From positions 1 through 33,286 of the forward strand of contig CAYJJG010000017.1 in assembly GCA_964370435.1 (NCBI GenBank): a stretch of DNA of 33,286 nucleotides, written 5' to 3'. Of the stretch, positions 8,347 through 15,354 are shown piece by piece (position 1 is the stretch's first letter; each line of letters begins with the position of its first letter). The notes under the pieces are model-generated. The model did no database searches. It saw only the letters and a list, made by a program, of their open reading frames with translations, and had not been told where the DNA came from. Source of the stretch: CALVGQ01 sp964370435. GTDB taxonomy: Bacteria > Bacillota_I > Bacilli_A > Erysipelotrichales > Erysipelotrichaceae. The translations under genes and the position numbers were made by a program.

Positions 8347-8361
8347 TGTATCATCTATACA
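8347..8361. promoter_or_regulatory. Operator candidate TGTAT-N5-ATACA, distal copy
   Basis: TGTAT(CATCT)ATACA matches the proximal site at 8085 in both arms and spacer length. The shared context extends to TTTGTATCA at the left and TATACATTAA at the right. Two matching sites 262 bp apart would allow looping by a dimeric or tetrameric RpiR protein. Confidence 0.5.
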
Positions 8362-8434
8362 TTAAAAAAATGAATTAACTAATGTATTTAAACTTATTTC
8401 ATTAACAATGTACTATATTTTATTAATTGATGAA

Positions 8435-8463
8435 TTGTAAATAATTGGTTATTTTGTTATAAT
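8435..8463 (+). promoter_or_regulatory. Sigma-A promoter of the RpiR regulator
   Basis: TTGTAA (8435-8440), a 17-bp spacer and a perfect TATAAT (8458-8463), about 30 bp before the chosen start codon. Confidence 0.65.
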
Positions 8464-8493
8464 TTATATGATAATGAACAGGAAATGAAATTT

Positions 8494-9327
8494 ATGCTTA
8501 CTACTAAAATTAAATTACTAGAAAATGAATTTACTAATACTGAGCGCAAAATCGCAAATTACTTAATGGACAATTTAGATGAAATTAAACATTCTACCTC
8601 TAGAGAAGTTGCTGATCATTTGCAAATTGGGCAATCTAATATCGTTCGCTTTTCACAAAAATTGGGTTATAAAGGTTTTCGTGATTTACAACTCAGTATA
8701 GATATACCTACTTCGTCTTATATGGATGGTATCAGTGTTGATGACAATACTCATGTAACAAACCAGAAAATTGCAGAACAGTATATTGAAATTGTAAAAT
8801 TTACTAATTCCATTAATCAAGCATCCTTAGTTAATACCGCAATAAAGAAAATCGAAAAAGCAAATAAAATTATAGTTTGTGGTATAGGAAATTCAGGACT
8901 TTTTGCAAATTATTTAGCTAATCATTTGTTGAAGATGGGATTAATTTCCATTTACTCCAGCAATGCTCATATTATTTATACCACTATATCTAATGCTAAT
9001 GAAAATGATTTAGTTATAGCTTTTTCAGAGACTGGAGAAACTAAAGAAATTCTTAAAATGGCAAAAATAGCTAAAAACAAAAATGTGCCTCTTGTCTCTA
9101 TAACCAGAATGTTAGATAATAAACTGTCTTTACTTAGCGATGTTTCTTTAAGAACAAGTAACGATATGTCAAACAGTCGTTTAAACGCCATGACAATACG
9201 TTGTTCGCAGTTATATATCATCGATATAATTTGTTTAAATTTATTAAAAAATAATTACTCTACATTACGAAGTATAACATTAGAATCCGAAAAGTTACTT
9301 GATGAAAATTATACTGGAACAAAATAA
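8494..9327 (+). CDS. RpiR-family (MurR/RpiR) transcriptional regulator
   Basis: This 277-residue protein has an N-terminal RpiR-type helix-turn-helix (about 1-77: 'TNTERKIANYLMDN', 'TSREVADHLQIGQSNIVRFSQKLGYKGFRDL') and a C-terminal SIS sugar-phosphate-binding domain (about 105-240: 'IIVCGIGNSGLFANYLANHL', 'LVIAFSETGETKEIL'). The second ATG (8494) is favoured because AGGAA lies 9 nt upstream of it and abuts the first ATG (8485). It is divergent from the NanE/PTS operon. By family knowledge it should sense a phosphorylated amino sugar, such as ManNAc-6-P or GlcNAc-6-P, and control that operon; the ligand is inferred. Confidence 0.92.
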   Translation: MLTTKIKLLENEFTNTERKIANYLMDNLDEIKHSTSREVADHLQIGQSNIVRFSQKLGYKGFRDLQLSIDIPTSSYMDGISVDDNTHVTNQKIAEQYIEIVKFTNSINQASLVNTAIKKIEKANKIIVCGIGNSGLFANYLANHLLKMGLISIYSSNAHIIYTTISNANENDLVIAFSETGETKEILKMAKIAKNKNVPLVSITRMLDNKLSLLSDVSLRTSNDMSNSRLNAMTIRCSQLYIIDIICLNLLKNNYSTLRSITLESEKLLDENYTGTK

Positions 9328-9372
9328 AAAGAACTACACATAACTTGAAGTTAGGTTATATGTAGTTCTTTT
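9327..9372. terminator. Bidirectional terminator between the RpiR and CBS genes
   Basis: Arms AAAAGAACTACA and TGTAGTTCTTTT form a perfect 12-bp stem, with extra internal pairing (ATAAC/GTTAT). It lies between convergent genes and has T-rich tails on both strands. The first base overlaps the regulator's stop codon. Confidence 0.85.
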
Positions 9373-9392
9373 AAATAAGCATAAACTTTTTT

Positions 9393-10091
9393 TTAATTTA
9401 TTAAATTTATGATTTCTGGTAAATCTGCAACTGTAATAATACCTTCAATTTTTTCTTCTTTTGATCCTGTAGCAGTAATTAATATCGCTATTATCGTAGC
9501 CCCTTTATGGAGTGCATTTTCAAAAATTTCACACACATCTAGCAGAGTACTATTTTTATCTATAAAATACACTTTTTCAACTTTATAATTCGGTTTATAC
9601 ACTGCCTCTACATTTAATTTCAAATAATTTTCTTTGTTATTCATGATAGCATCAATTATCATTTCTAAGGTAAGAACACCCAAAAATTTACCTTGTTTAC
9701 TTATTGGTATTTTACTAGTATCCAGTGTTTTCATTTTATTGTATGCCACATCAAGTTTATCGTTACTTTCACAAAAATGCACCTTCTTTAAAAAATATGC
9801 ACTAACTAGTGGTGGTGCACTCAGCATTTTAGCTATTCGCTCAATATCTTCAACTGCCCAATCTACTGGAATTGCAATAACTTCTCCATCATCAGTACGT
9901 TGATGTACGATAGCATTTCTTAAGTCTCCATATTGTTGTAAAACCATTTCATACTTTCTCACTACATTACTGTATTTCGCGGCTTCATTAATTAGCTGAT
10001 AAAAGCGCTTATAACCTGCATCATTAATTATTCTATAGCATTCTTTTTCTATTAGTGCAAAAGCATTTAAAAATCTTTCTGCATTATCCAT
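9393..10091 (-). CDS. HEPN-like/CBS two-domain protein
   Basis: This 232-residue protein has two parts. Residues 1-95 are helical and contain 'GDLRNAIVHQR', where R58-N-A-I-V-H63 fits the R-x4-6-H signature of HEPN domains. Residues about 100-230 look like a CBS pair ('KIPISKQGKFLGVLTLEMIIDAI', then 'IIAILITATG...IEGIITVADLPEII'). CBS pairs usually bind adenosyl ligands, and HEPN domains are often RNases or antitoxin-like scaffolds, so a nucleotide-gated activity is possible; whether it cleaves RNA is unknown. Similar N-terminal-domain CBS proteins exist in other Bacillota as far as I recall. A -10 like TATAAT (10113-10118) and an AGGTAGGTG site precede the ATG. It stands alone, between a terminator and the 202-bp repeats. 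Confidence 0.75.
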   Translation of the reverse strand: MDNAERFLNAFALIEKECYRIINDAGYKRFYQLINEAAKYSNVVRKYEMVLQQYGDLRNAIVHQRTDDGEVIAIPVDWAVEDIERIAKMLSAPPLVSAYFLKKVHFCESNDKLDVAYNKMKTLDTSKIPISKQGKFLGVLTLEMIIDAIMNNKENYLKLNVEAVYKPNYKVEKVYFIDKNSTLLDVCEIFENALHKGATIIAILITATGSKEEKIEGIITVADLPEIINLIN

Positions 10092-10158
10092 AACTCTTCA
10101 CCTACCTTGTTTATTATACACGATAATTCCCAAAACAATCCACACTTTATTCAAAGTA

Positions 10159-10188
10159 AAAAGCTAGACCAGGGGGTGTCTAGCTTTT
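10159..10188. terminator. Terminator hairpin, repeat copy 1
   Basis: Perfect 11-bp stem AAAAGCTAGAC / GTCTAGCTTTT with loop CAGGGGGT. The T-rich tail on either strand makes it bidirectional. Confidence 0.8.
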
Positions 10189-10360
10189 CTTATTATCTAT
10201 TTATAAAAAGGGAAATGAATTTTTTTGTTATTAATCTATTAAGTTAAGTGTCACCTCTTCTTCCTGAATATACTATATAATAATTATATGATAATGTTGT
10301 GTCTTCAAACTGAACTTTAAGTGAACTTTTTTAAATTTAGATTTTATACTATTTCATGTA

Positions 10361-10390
10361 AAAAGCTAGACCAGGGGGTGTCTAGCTTTT
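10361..10390. terminator. Terminator hairpin, repeat copy 2
   Basis: Identical in stem and loop to the hairpin at 10159-10188, exactly 202 bp away. Confidence 0.8.
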
Positions 10391-10562
10391 CTTATTATCT
10401 ATTTATAAAAAGGGAAATGAATTTTTTTGTTATTAATCTATTAAGTTAAGTGTCACCTCTTCTTCCTGAATATACTATATAATAATTATATGATAATGTT
10501 GTGTCTTCAAACTGAACTTTAAGTGAACTTTTTTAAATTTAGATTTTATACTATTTCATGTA

Positions 10563-10592
10563 AAAAGCTAGACCAGGGGGTGTCTAGCTTTT
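10563..10592. terminator. Terminator hairpin, repeat copy 3 (nearest to asd)
   Basis: Identical to the other two hairpins. It is about 130 bp after the asd stop codon on the minus strand and is probably the original asd terminator. Confidence 0.8.
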
Positions 10593-10720
10593 CTTATTAT
10601 CTATTTATAAAAAGGGAAATGAATTTTTTTGTTATTAATCTATTAAGTTAAGTGTCACCTCTTCTTCCTGAATATACTATATAATAATTATATGATAATG
10701 TTGTGTCTTCAAACTGAACT

Positions 10721-11719
10721 TTAAGTGAACTTTAATTTTAAATAGCTTTCTAATATTAATACTGCATTGGTTGCTGCACCTATTCTTAATTGATCACCAA
10801 TACACCATAATAATATAGCTTTGTCGTTGTTACTATCTTTTCTTAGACGACTTACTACTACACTATCTTGATTAGTATACTCTAATGGCGAAGCATAATT
10901 TTCATCATATATTAGATCTTTTGTATTTTTGATTTTTTTTATAATCTCTTCAACACTGAGTGCATCTTTAGTTTCTAAATAAATAGCTTCACTATGGCAC
11001 TGCATAGTCGGAACACGCACGCAAGTACAGCTTACTGTAAATTGCGCGTCATCTAAAATTTTTCTTCCTTCATTTTGAAGCTTTAATTCTTCACTACTAT
11101 GTCCATTTTCATTTAATTCCCCGATAAGTGGTAACACATTATTACATATAGGTTTATTAAAAACATGTGGCACACTATAACGTTTTTGTACATAGTTTTC
11201 CATTTGTTGATTTAATTCTTCCATACCGCATTTTCCACTTCCTGAAACAGCTTGATACGTCGAAACAACCATCTTAGTGACGTTACTTAGCTGAATTATG
11301 GGATGTATAGCCATTAACGCTATTATTGTTGCACAATTAGGATTGGCAATAATTCCTTGGCTATTATTAATATGATGTTCATTAATACAAGGTATTACTA
11401 AAGGAACTTGTGGATGACTTCTAAAAGCACTACTATTATCAATAAAGAGTGCACCTGCTTTTACAATGTATTTTGCATAAACTTGGGCAACAGTATTGGA
11501 TGCTGCACCTAAAACAATATCCAAGCCATCAAAACTATGCTCATCTGCTTCTTCAACAATAAGTGTTTTATCTTTGAATCTTATTTTCTTTCCTACACTT
11601 TTGTTACTGGCAAATAAACGAACTTCATTAACTGCAATATTTCGCTCCTGTATTATGTTAAGCATCATTTCGCCTACTGCTCCAGTAGCTCCTAGAATGC
11701 CAATATTTATTTTATTCAT
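10721..11719 (-). CDS. asd: Aspartate-semialdehyde dehydrogenase
   Basis: This 332-residue cytosolic enzyme reduces aspartyl-4-phosphate to aspartate semialdehyde, the branch-point step for lysine/diaminopimelate, threonine and methionine. The NAD(P)-binding start 'IGILGATGAVGEMML', 'LFIDNSSAFR', the active-site cysteine C129 in 'ANPNCATI', 'AVSGSGKCGMEEL', and the late 'RVPTMQCHSEAIYLE' are all typical. I chose the ATG at 11719, not the longer frame starting at 11758, because GGAGG lies 8 nt before it and the protein then begins at the Rossmann strand as in the family. The last 13 bp belong to the 202-bp tandem unit. It lies 70 bp downstream of the Cof-type phosphatase gene on the same strand. 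Confidence 0.95.
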   Translation of the reverse strand: MNKINIGILGATGAVGEMMLNIIQERNIAVNEVRLFASNKSVGKKIRFKDKTLIVEEADEHSFDGLDIVLGAASNTVAQVYAKYIVKAGALFIDNSSAFRSHPQVPLVIPCINEHHINNSQGIIANPNCATIIALMAIHPIIQLSNVTKMVVSTYQAVSGSGKCGMEELNQQMENYVQKRYSVPHVFNKPICNNVLPLIGELNENGHSSEELKLQNEGRKILDDAQFTVSCTCVRVPTMQCHSEAIYLETKDALSVEEIIKKIKNTKDLIYDENYASPLEYTNQDSVVVSRLRKDSNNDKAILLWCIGDQLRIGAATNAVLILESYLKLKFT

Positions 11720-11789
11720 ATCATTAACCTCCGCTATTATAGTTAATGATAATATCATAGTCTATCTTAGGCTATAGGCACGAAGCAAT

Positions 11790-12593
11790 CTAAATTATCT
11801 TAAAATACTTTAAAGCATTGAATATGCCATCTTCTGTGATATCACTAGTAACATAATCTGCATGTTTTTTAACGTTCTTAGAAGCATTGCCCATTGCTAC
11901 ACCGACTTGAGCTTTACTAAGCATTTCAATATCATTTTCTCCATCTCCAAAAACCATAACTTCTTGCCATGTTAAATTATAATGTTTTAAAGCACTTTCA
12001 ATCGTTTTAGTTTTATCTACACCACACGGATAGATATCAAAAGTATTATCTTTAACTCTTTTTACATTAACATTTTTTACTGCTTTTAAAAATTTATCAC
12101 CACTATCTTTATCATCTCCTATAAGATAAGCACCCATAGCATTTTTAGTTAGTAACTCTTCATTGTAATTTGCTAGTGTTCCATCTTTAACTAATATTCT
12201 TGAACTTTCTAGTTCGATATAACTATCAGCATATTCTTTTGCATGTATTGGAGAAATGATATAATCTTCATATTTTAATCCTAATAACAATTCATTTTCA
12301 CGTACATAAGTTATCATACTATCCATTGTTTTTCTATCAAAGGTATGTGTTTCTAGTATCTCTTGTTTACGATTTACTAAACACGTTCCATTTATGGTCA
12401 CATATAAATCTGGATCAATTTCATCAATGATTTCTTCTCTTAAAAAGTAATAACATCGTCCTGTAGCTATTAACACATGATATCCTTTTTGTTTTGCTAA
12501 AGATATTGCTTCTACTGCGCTTTTTTCAATTGTATCTTTCTTATGTGCAATAAGTGTCCCATCTATATCAAAAACTAATAATTTTATATTCAT
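11790..12593 (-). CDS. Cof-type HAD-superfamily phosphatase
   Basis: This 267-residue cytosolic HAD hydrolase is of the Cof/YidA type and dephosphorylates small phosphorylated metabolites; the substrate is unknown. Motif I is 'LVFDIDGTL' with D9 and D11, motif II is 'VLIATGR', and the late motif is 'VMVFGDGENDIEML', followed by 'AQVGVAMGNASKNVK'. The large C2-type cap lies between. An AAAGGAG site 7 nt before the ATG sets the start. It is divergent from the glycosidase gene and 70 bp upstream of asd, so it may be cotranscribed with asd. Confidence 0.92.
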   Translation of the reverse strand: MNIKLLVFDIDGTLIAHKKDTIEKSAVEAISLAKQKGYHVLIATGRCYYFLREEIIDEIDPDLYVTINGTCLVNRKQEILETHTFDRKTMDSMITYVRENELLLGLKYEDYIISPIHAKEYADSYIELESSRILVKDGTLANYNEELLTKNAMGAYLIGDDKDSGDKFLKAVKNVNVKRVKDNTFDIYPCGVDKTKTIESALKHYNLTWQEVMVFGDGENDIEMLSKAQVGVAMGNASKNVKKHADYVTSDITEDGIFNALKYFKII

Positions 12594-12688
12594 CTGCTTT
12601 CTCCTTTATAATCATTTATTGCAATGACTCTTTAAATATCATACCATATAATTATAATACTAGTGCATATTTAGAAAGAAGGTATATC

Positions 12689-14338
12689 ATGGATAAAATT
12701 AATGAAATTATTTATCAGGTTTGGCCACGTTCTTTTAAAGATTCTAACAATGATGGGATAGGAGACATACAAGGAATTATTTCAAAATTAGATTATTTAA
12801 GTGATTTAGGTATAACTATGTTGTGGTTATCTCCTATATACTGTAGCCCTAATACTGACTATGGTTATGATGTTAGTGATTATTATAATATTAATCCTGA
12901 ATTCGGTACTATGGTTGATTTCGATGAATTACTAGCATCCTGTAAAAAAAGAAATATTAAATTAATGATGGATTTGGTGGCTAATCATACTAGCGATCAA
13001 CATATCTGGTTTCAATCATGTTTAGAAGACATTGACAGCCCATATCGCGACTATTATTTATTTAAAGAAGGTGTTGAAAACAAAGAACCTAATAACTGGA
13101 TAAGTGTTTTTGGTGGCAGTGCTTGGCAAAAAGATCCCTTAAAGGACAATAGTTGGTACTTAACCACCTTTACTCCTCATCAATGTGACTTGAATTGGAA
13201 AAATCCAAACGTGCGTAAAGAAATCGTTAATATCATGCGCTTTTGGCTTGATAAAGGGGTTAGTGGATTTAGACTTGATGTAATTAATACAATAGCTAAA
13301 GAAGAAGGATTACCTAGCTATCGCCCTGAAAAAAAAGGATATCAGTTCGCGAAAGAATATATCACGAATCAACCATTATCACATGAATATATACAAGAAA
13401 TGATGTCGTCATTAAATGATTATGATTTCATCACTGTAGGTGAAGGAATGATGGTCGATAAAGAGGCTTGTGCTTTATATGCAGGTGAGGGGCGCGGGGA
13501 ATTAAGCATGATGATTATGTTTGATTTACATCTGCAAGATTGCGGTCCCCTAGGTAAGTATGATTTTAGAACACTTTATCGTTGGAATATCAGTACATTT
13601 AAAAAGATCATCTATAGTTGGCAGTTAGACATGCAGAAAAATAATTATCATATGGGTAATTATATGAATAATCATGACCAACCTCGCTCGATATCTCGTT
13701 TTGGTAATGATAAGGAATATCGTGAAGCCAGTGCAAAAGCATTTGCACTAATGACCTTAACTTTAAAAGGAACTCCTTTTATTTATCAAGGGGAAGAAAT
13801 CGGTATGACTAATTGTACGCTACAAAAAAATCAATGGCGAGATTTTGAAGCTATTAATGTTTATGAAACTTTACAAACAATGATGCATCTTCCAAAGGCC
13901 ATAGCAGAAAAAGTTGTAAAGCGTATGACACGTGATAATGCTAGAACCTGCATGCAGTGGGATAGTAGTAACCACGCTGGCTTTACTAGTGGTAAACCAT
14001 GGATTACTGTTAATCCTAATTATCCTGAAATAAATGTTGAAAAGGATATAAGCAATAACAAGAGCATTTATCACGCTTATAGACAATTAATCGATCTTCG
14101 AAAAAAAGAAATTGCTTTAAGTGATGGTGATTTTCAAGTATTACTTGAGAACCACAAACAAATACTAGCTTATAGTAGAAATTATAAAGATAAAACTTTC
14201 ATTGTTCTTATTAATTTAAGTTCTAAGAAAGTCAACTATTCTCTCGATTTAAAAGGAGAGCTATTATTCAATAATTGTTTGTTTTATGAAAAAAATAAAT
14301 TAAATCCTTATCAAGCATTATTAATTAAAGTCACATAA
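12689..14338 (+). CDS. GH13 oligo-1,6-glucosidase / alpha-glucosidase
   Basis: This 549-residue cytosolic glycoside hydrolase (no signal peptide) is of family GH13, subfamily oligo-1,6-glucosidase-like, and releases glucose from short alpha-glucosides. It begins 'IIYQVWPRSFKDSNNDGIGD', a hallmark of these enzymes. Catalytic residues are nucleophile D197 in 'GFRLDVIN', acid/base E252 in 'VGEGM', and the transition-state D330 in 'NHDQPRS'. The calcium-type loop 'DSNNDGIGD' is present. The open frame extends to 12554, but AGAAGG before the ATG at 12689 and the family N-terminus fix the start. No transporter or regulator of alpha-glucosides is adjacent, so it probably acts on sugar imported elsewhere. 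Confidence 0.93.
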   Translation: MDKINEIIYQVWPRSFKDSNNDGIGDIQGIISKLDYLSDLGITMLWLSPIYCSPNTDYGYDVSDYYNINPEFGTMVDFDELLASCKKRNIKLMMDLVANHTSDQHIWFQSCLEDIDSPYRDYYLFKEGVENKEPNNWISVFGGSAWQKDPLKDNSWYLTTFTPHQCDLNWKNPNVRKEIVNIMRFWLDKGVSGFRLDVINTIAKEEGLPSYRPEKKGYQFAKEYITNQPLSHEYIQEMMSSLNDYDFITVGEGMMVDKEACALYAGEGRGELSMMIMFDLHLQDCGPLGKYDFRTLYRWNISTFKKIIYSWQLDMQKNNYHMGNYMNNHDQPRSISRFGNDKEYREASAKAFALMTLTLKGTPFIYQGEEIGMTNCTLQKNQWRDFEAINVYETLQTMMHLPKAIAEKVVKRMTRDNARTCMQWDSSNHAGFTSGKPWITVNPNYPEINVEKDISNNKSIYHAYRQLIDLRKKEIALSDGDFQVLLENHKQILAYSRNYKDKTFIVLINLSSKKVNYSLDLKGELLFNNCLFYEKNKLNPYQALLIKVT

Positions 14339-14393
14339 TATGTAGGTTTTATAATGATTTGTTTTTAACATCTTAATAAAAACTAATATATTG

Positions 14394-14431
14394 AAAACAT
14401 CCTGAGCATTGATAAAATCACAGGATGTTTT
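14394..14431. terminator. Bidirectional terminator between the GH13 and sortase genes
   Basis: Perfect 11-bp stem AAAACATCCTG / CAGGATGTTTT with a 16-nt loop, followed by TTCTTATTATT on the plus strand and by T-rich sequence on the minus strand. It separates convergent genes. Confidence 0.88.
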
Positions 14432-14443
14432 TCTTATTATTAA

Positions 14444-15220
14444 TTAAGACACTAATTTTGCAACAACTATATAACGTTGTTCTTCAGTACTAGAGGAACT
14501 CATGCAAGTAGAAAGTAATAAATATTGATCATCAACACTCATTTCTTCAGGTAAAATATTAGCATTGGGATCAACCTCTAAAATATGATTAAGGAAATAC
14601 TGCATATCTTCTTGTTGTGAATAATCTCTATTGTACAATAAATTATAGTGATCATTTGTAAATGCAGCCACTATTTGATAATTTTTAACACCGTCAGTCG
14701 TATGCAATACCACATCAGGATTTTCTAAAAAATACTCCAATTCATTATAACGGTGCAGCTGTGAGAAAAAAGTTTCATCAAGAGTATAATGTCCATATAA
14801 AATAGTTAATGGTCCACTTAAAGAATCACCATTAAACATATCTGCGAAAACAGTTCCTTTACTATCATACTCACCTTCAAAATTAGTAGTAAGGTACTTT
14901 ACATTATCAATACCCTTCACTACTGGATAACTTATATTGGTACCTAAAACTTCAATATAACCTAAAGTATCTGCATTTTGTTCCATAAGTAGCTCTAAAT
15001 TAACTTCTTCTGTCGATTCAATATCCGTTATATCTTCATTATTTGCACTTGTGTTTTCTTGCTGAGATTGAGTTACAGTTGACTCTTCTTTAATTTCATT
15101 CTCGTTTGATGGCTGACTTAAAAGGCCGCCTACGGTAATAGTAAACAAAATAATCATAGCTGATAAAGCGATAGATACTATAAAAATTTTATTTTTTATA
15201 AACATTTCTTTAAACATCAT
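14444..15220 (-). CDS. Class B sortase
   Basis: This 258-residue membrane-anchored transpeptidase joins surface proteins to the cell wall or to pilin subunits. One N-terminal signal-anchor helix spans about residues 11-33. A low-complexity Asn/Glu/Ser/Thr linker follows to about 75. The catalytic domain shows 'SYPVVKGIDNVKYLTTNF', the class B 'EGEYDSKGTVFAD', H144 in 'LYGHYT', C239 in 'LLSTC', and R249 in 'EQRYIVV'. The start is ATG-ATG with AAAAGGAGC upstream. No LPxTG/NPxTN-type substrate or pilin gene is near it, so its substrate must be elsewhere. It has its own promoter at 15257-15285. Confidence 0.93.
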   Translation of the reverse strand: MMFKEMFIKNKIFIVSIALSAMIILFTITVGGLLSQPSNENEIKEESTVTQSQQENTSANNEDITDIESTEEVNLELLMEQNADTLGYIEVLGTNISYPVVKGIDNVKYLTTNFEGEYDSKGTVFADMFNGDSLSGPLTILYGHYTLDETFFSQLHRYNELEYFLENPDVVLHTTDGVKNYQIVAAFTNDHYNLLYNRDYSQQEDMQYFLNHILEVDPNANILPEEMSVDDQYLLLSTCMSSSSTEEQRYIVVAKLVS

Positions 15221-15256
15221 TTAATGCTCCTTTTGTAATTGTTTTCAACTTTATTC

Positions 15257-15285
15257 AGTATATTGCTACAAGCCTATAAAGTCAA
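15257..15285 (-). promoter_or_regulatory. Sigma-A promoter of the sortase gene
   Basis: On the minus strand the order is TTGACT (15280-15285), a 17-bp spacer, then TATACT (15257-15262), about 37 bp before the start codon. Confidence 0.7.
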
Positions 15286-15354
15286 TATAGTATTCAATTA
15301 TTTTAACATTTAACAATAGATTATCAATTAGAATAATATTGTTTACTATCTAAA

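Larger units (their letters stand above)
10156..10733. repeat. Tandem array of a 202-bp unit, about 2.9 identical copies
   Basis: The block starting GTAAAAAGCTAGACC recurs at 10156, 10358 and 10560 with an exact 202-bp period. By eye I see no differences between copies. The third copy is cut short at 10733, inside the last codons of asd; the shared end TTAAGTGAACTTT supplies the asd stop codon (10721-10723). Each unit holds a terminator hairpin, a pyrimidine-rich CACCTCTTCTTCC stretch and an AT-rich box with TATACT/TATAAT-like words. The simplest origin is a recent duplication of the asd 3' region. No significant ORF lies in the unit. Confidence 0.93.

Noticed and set aside
10156..10733. CRISPR array or origin iterons
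   Set aside because: The 202-bp units are identical throughout, with no spacer variation and no cas or replication genes; terminator duplication explains them.
11720..11758. Upstream extension of asd
   Set aside because: A strong GGAGG serves the ATG at 11719, and the Rossmann strand starts there.
11717..11760. Promoter TAGACT-N17-TATAAT for asd
   Set aside because: The -10 would be only about 14 bp from the start codon, overlapping the ribosome site, so a transcript would lack a leader.
12554..12688. 45-codon N-terminal extension of the GH13 frame
   Set aside because: It overlaps the divergent HAD start, lacks a ribosome site and precedes the standard family N-terminus.
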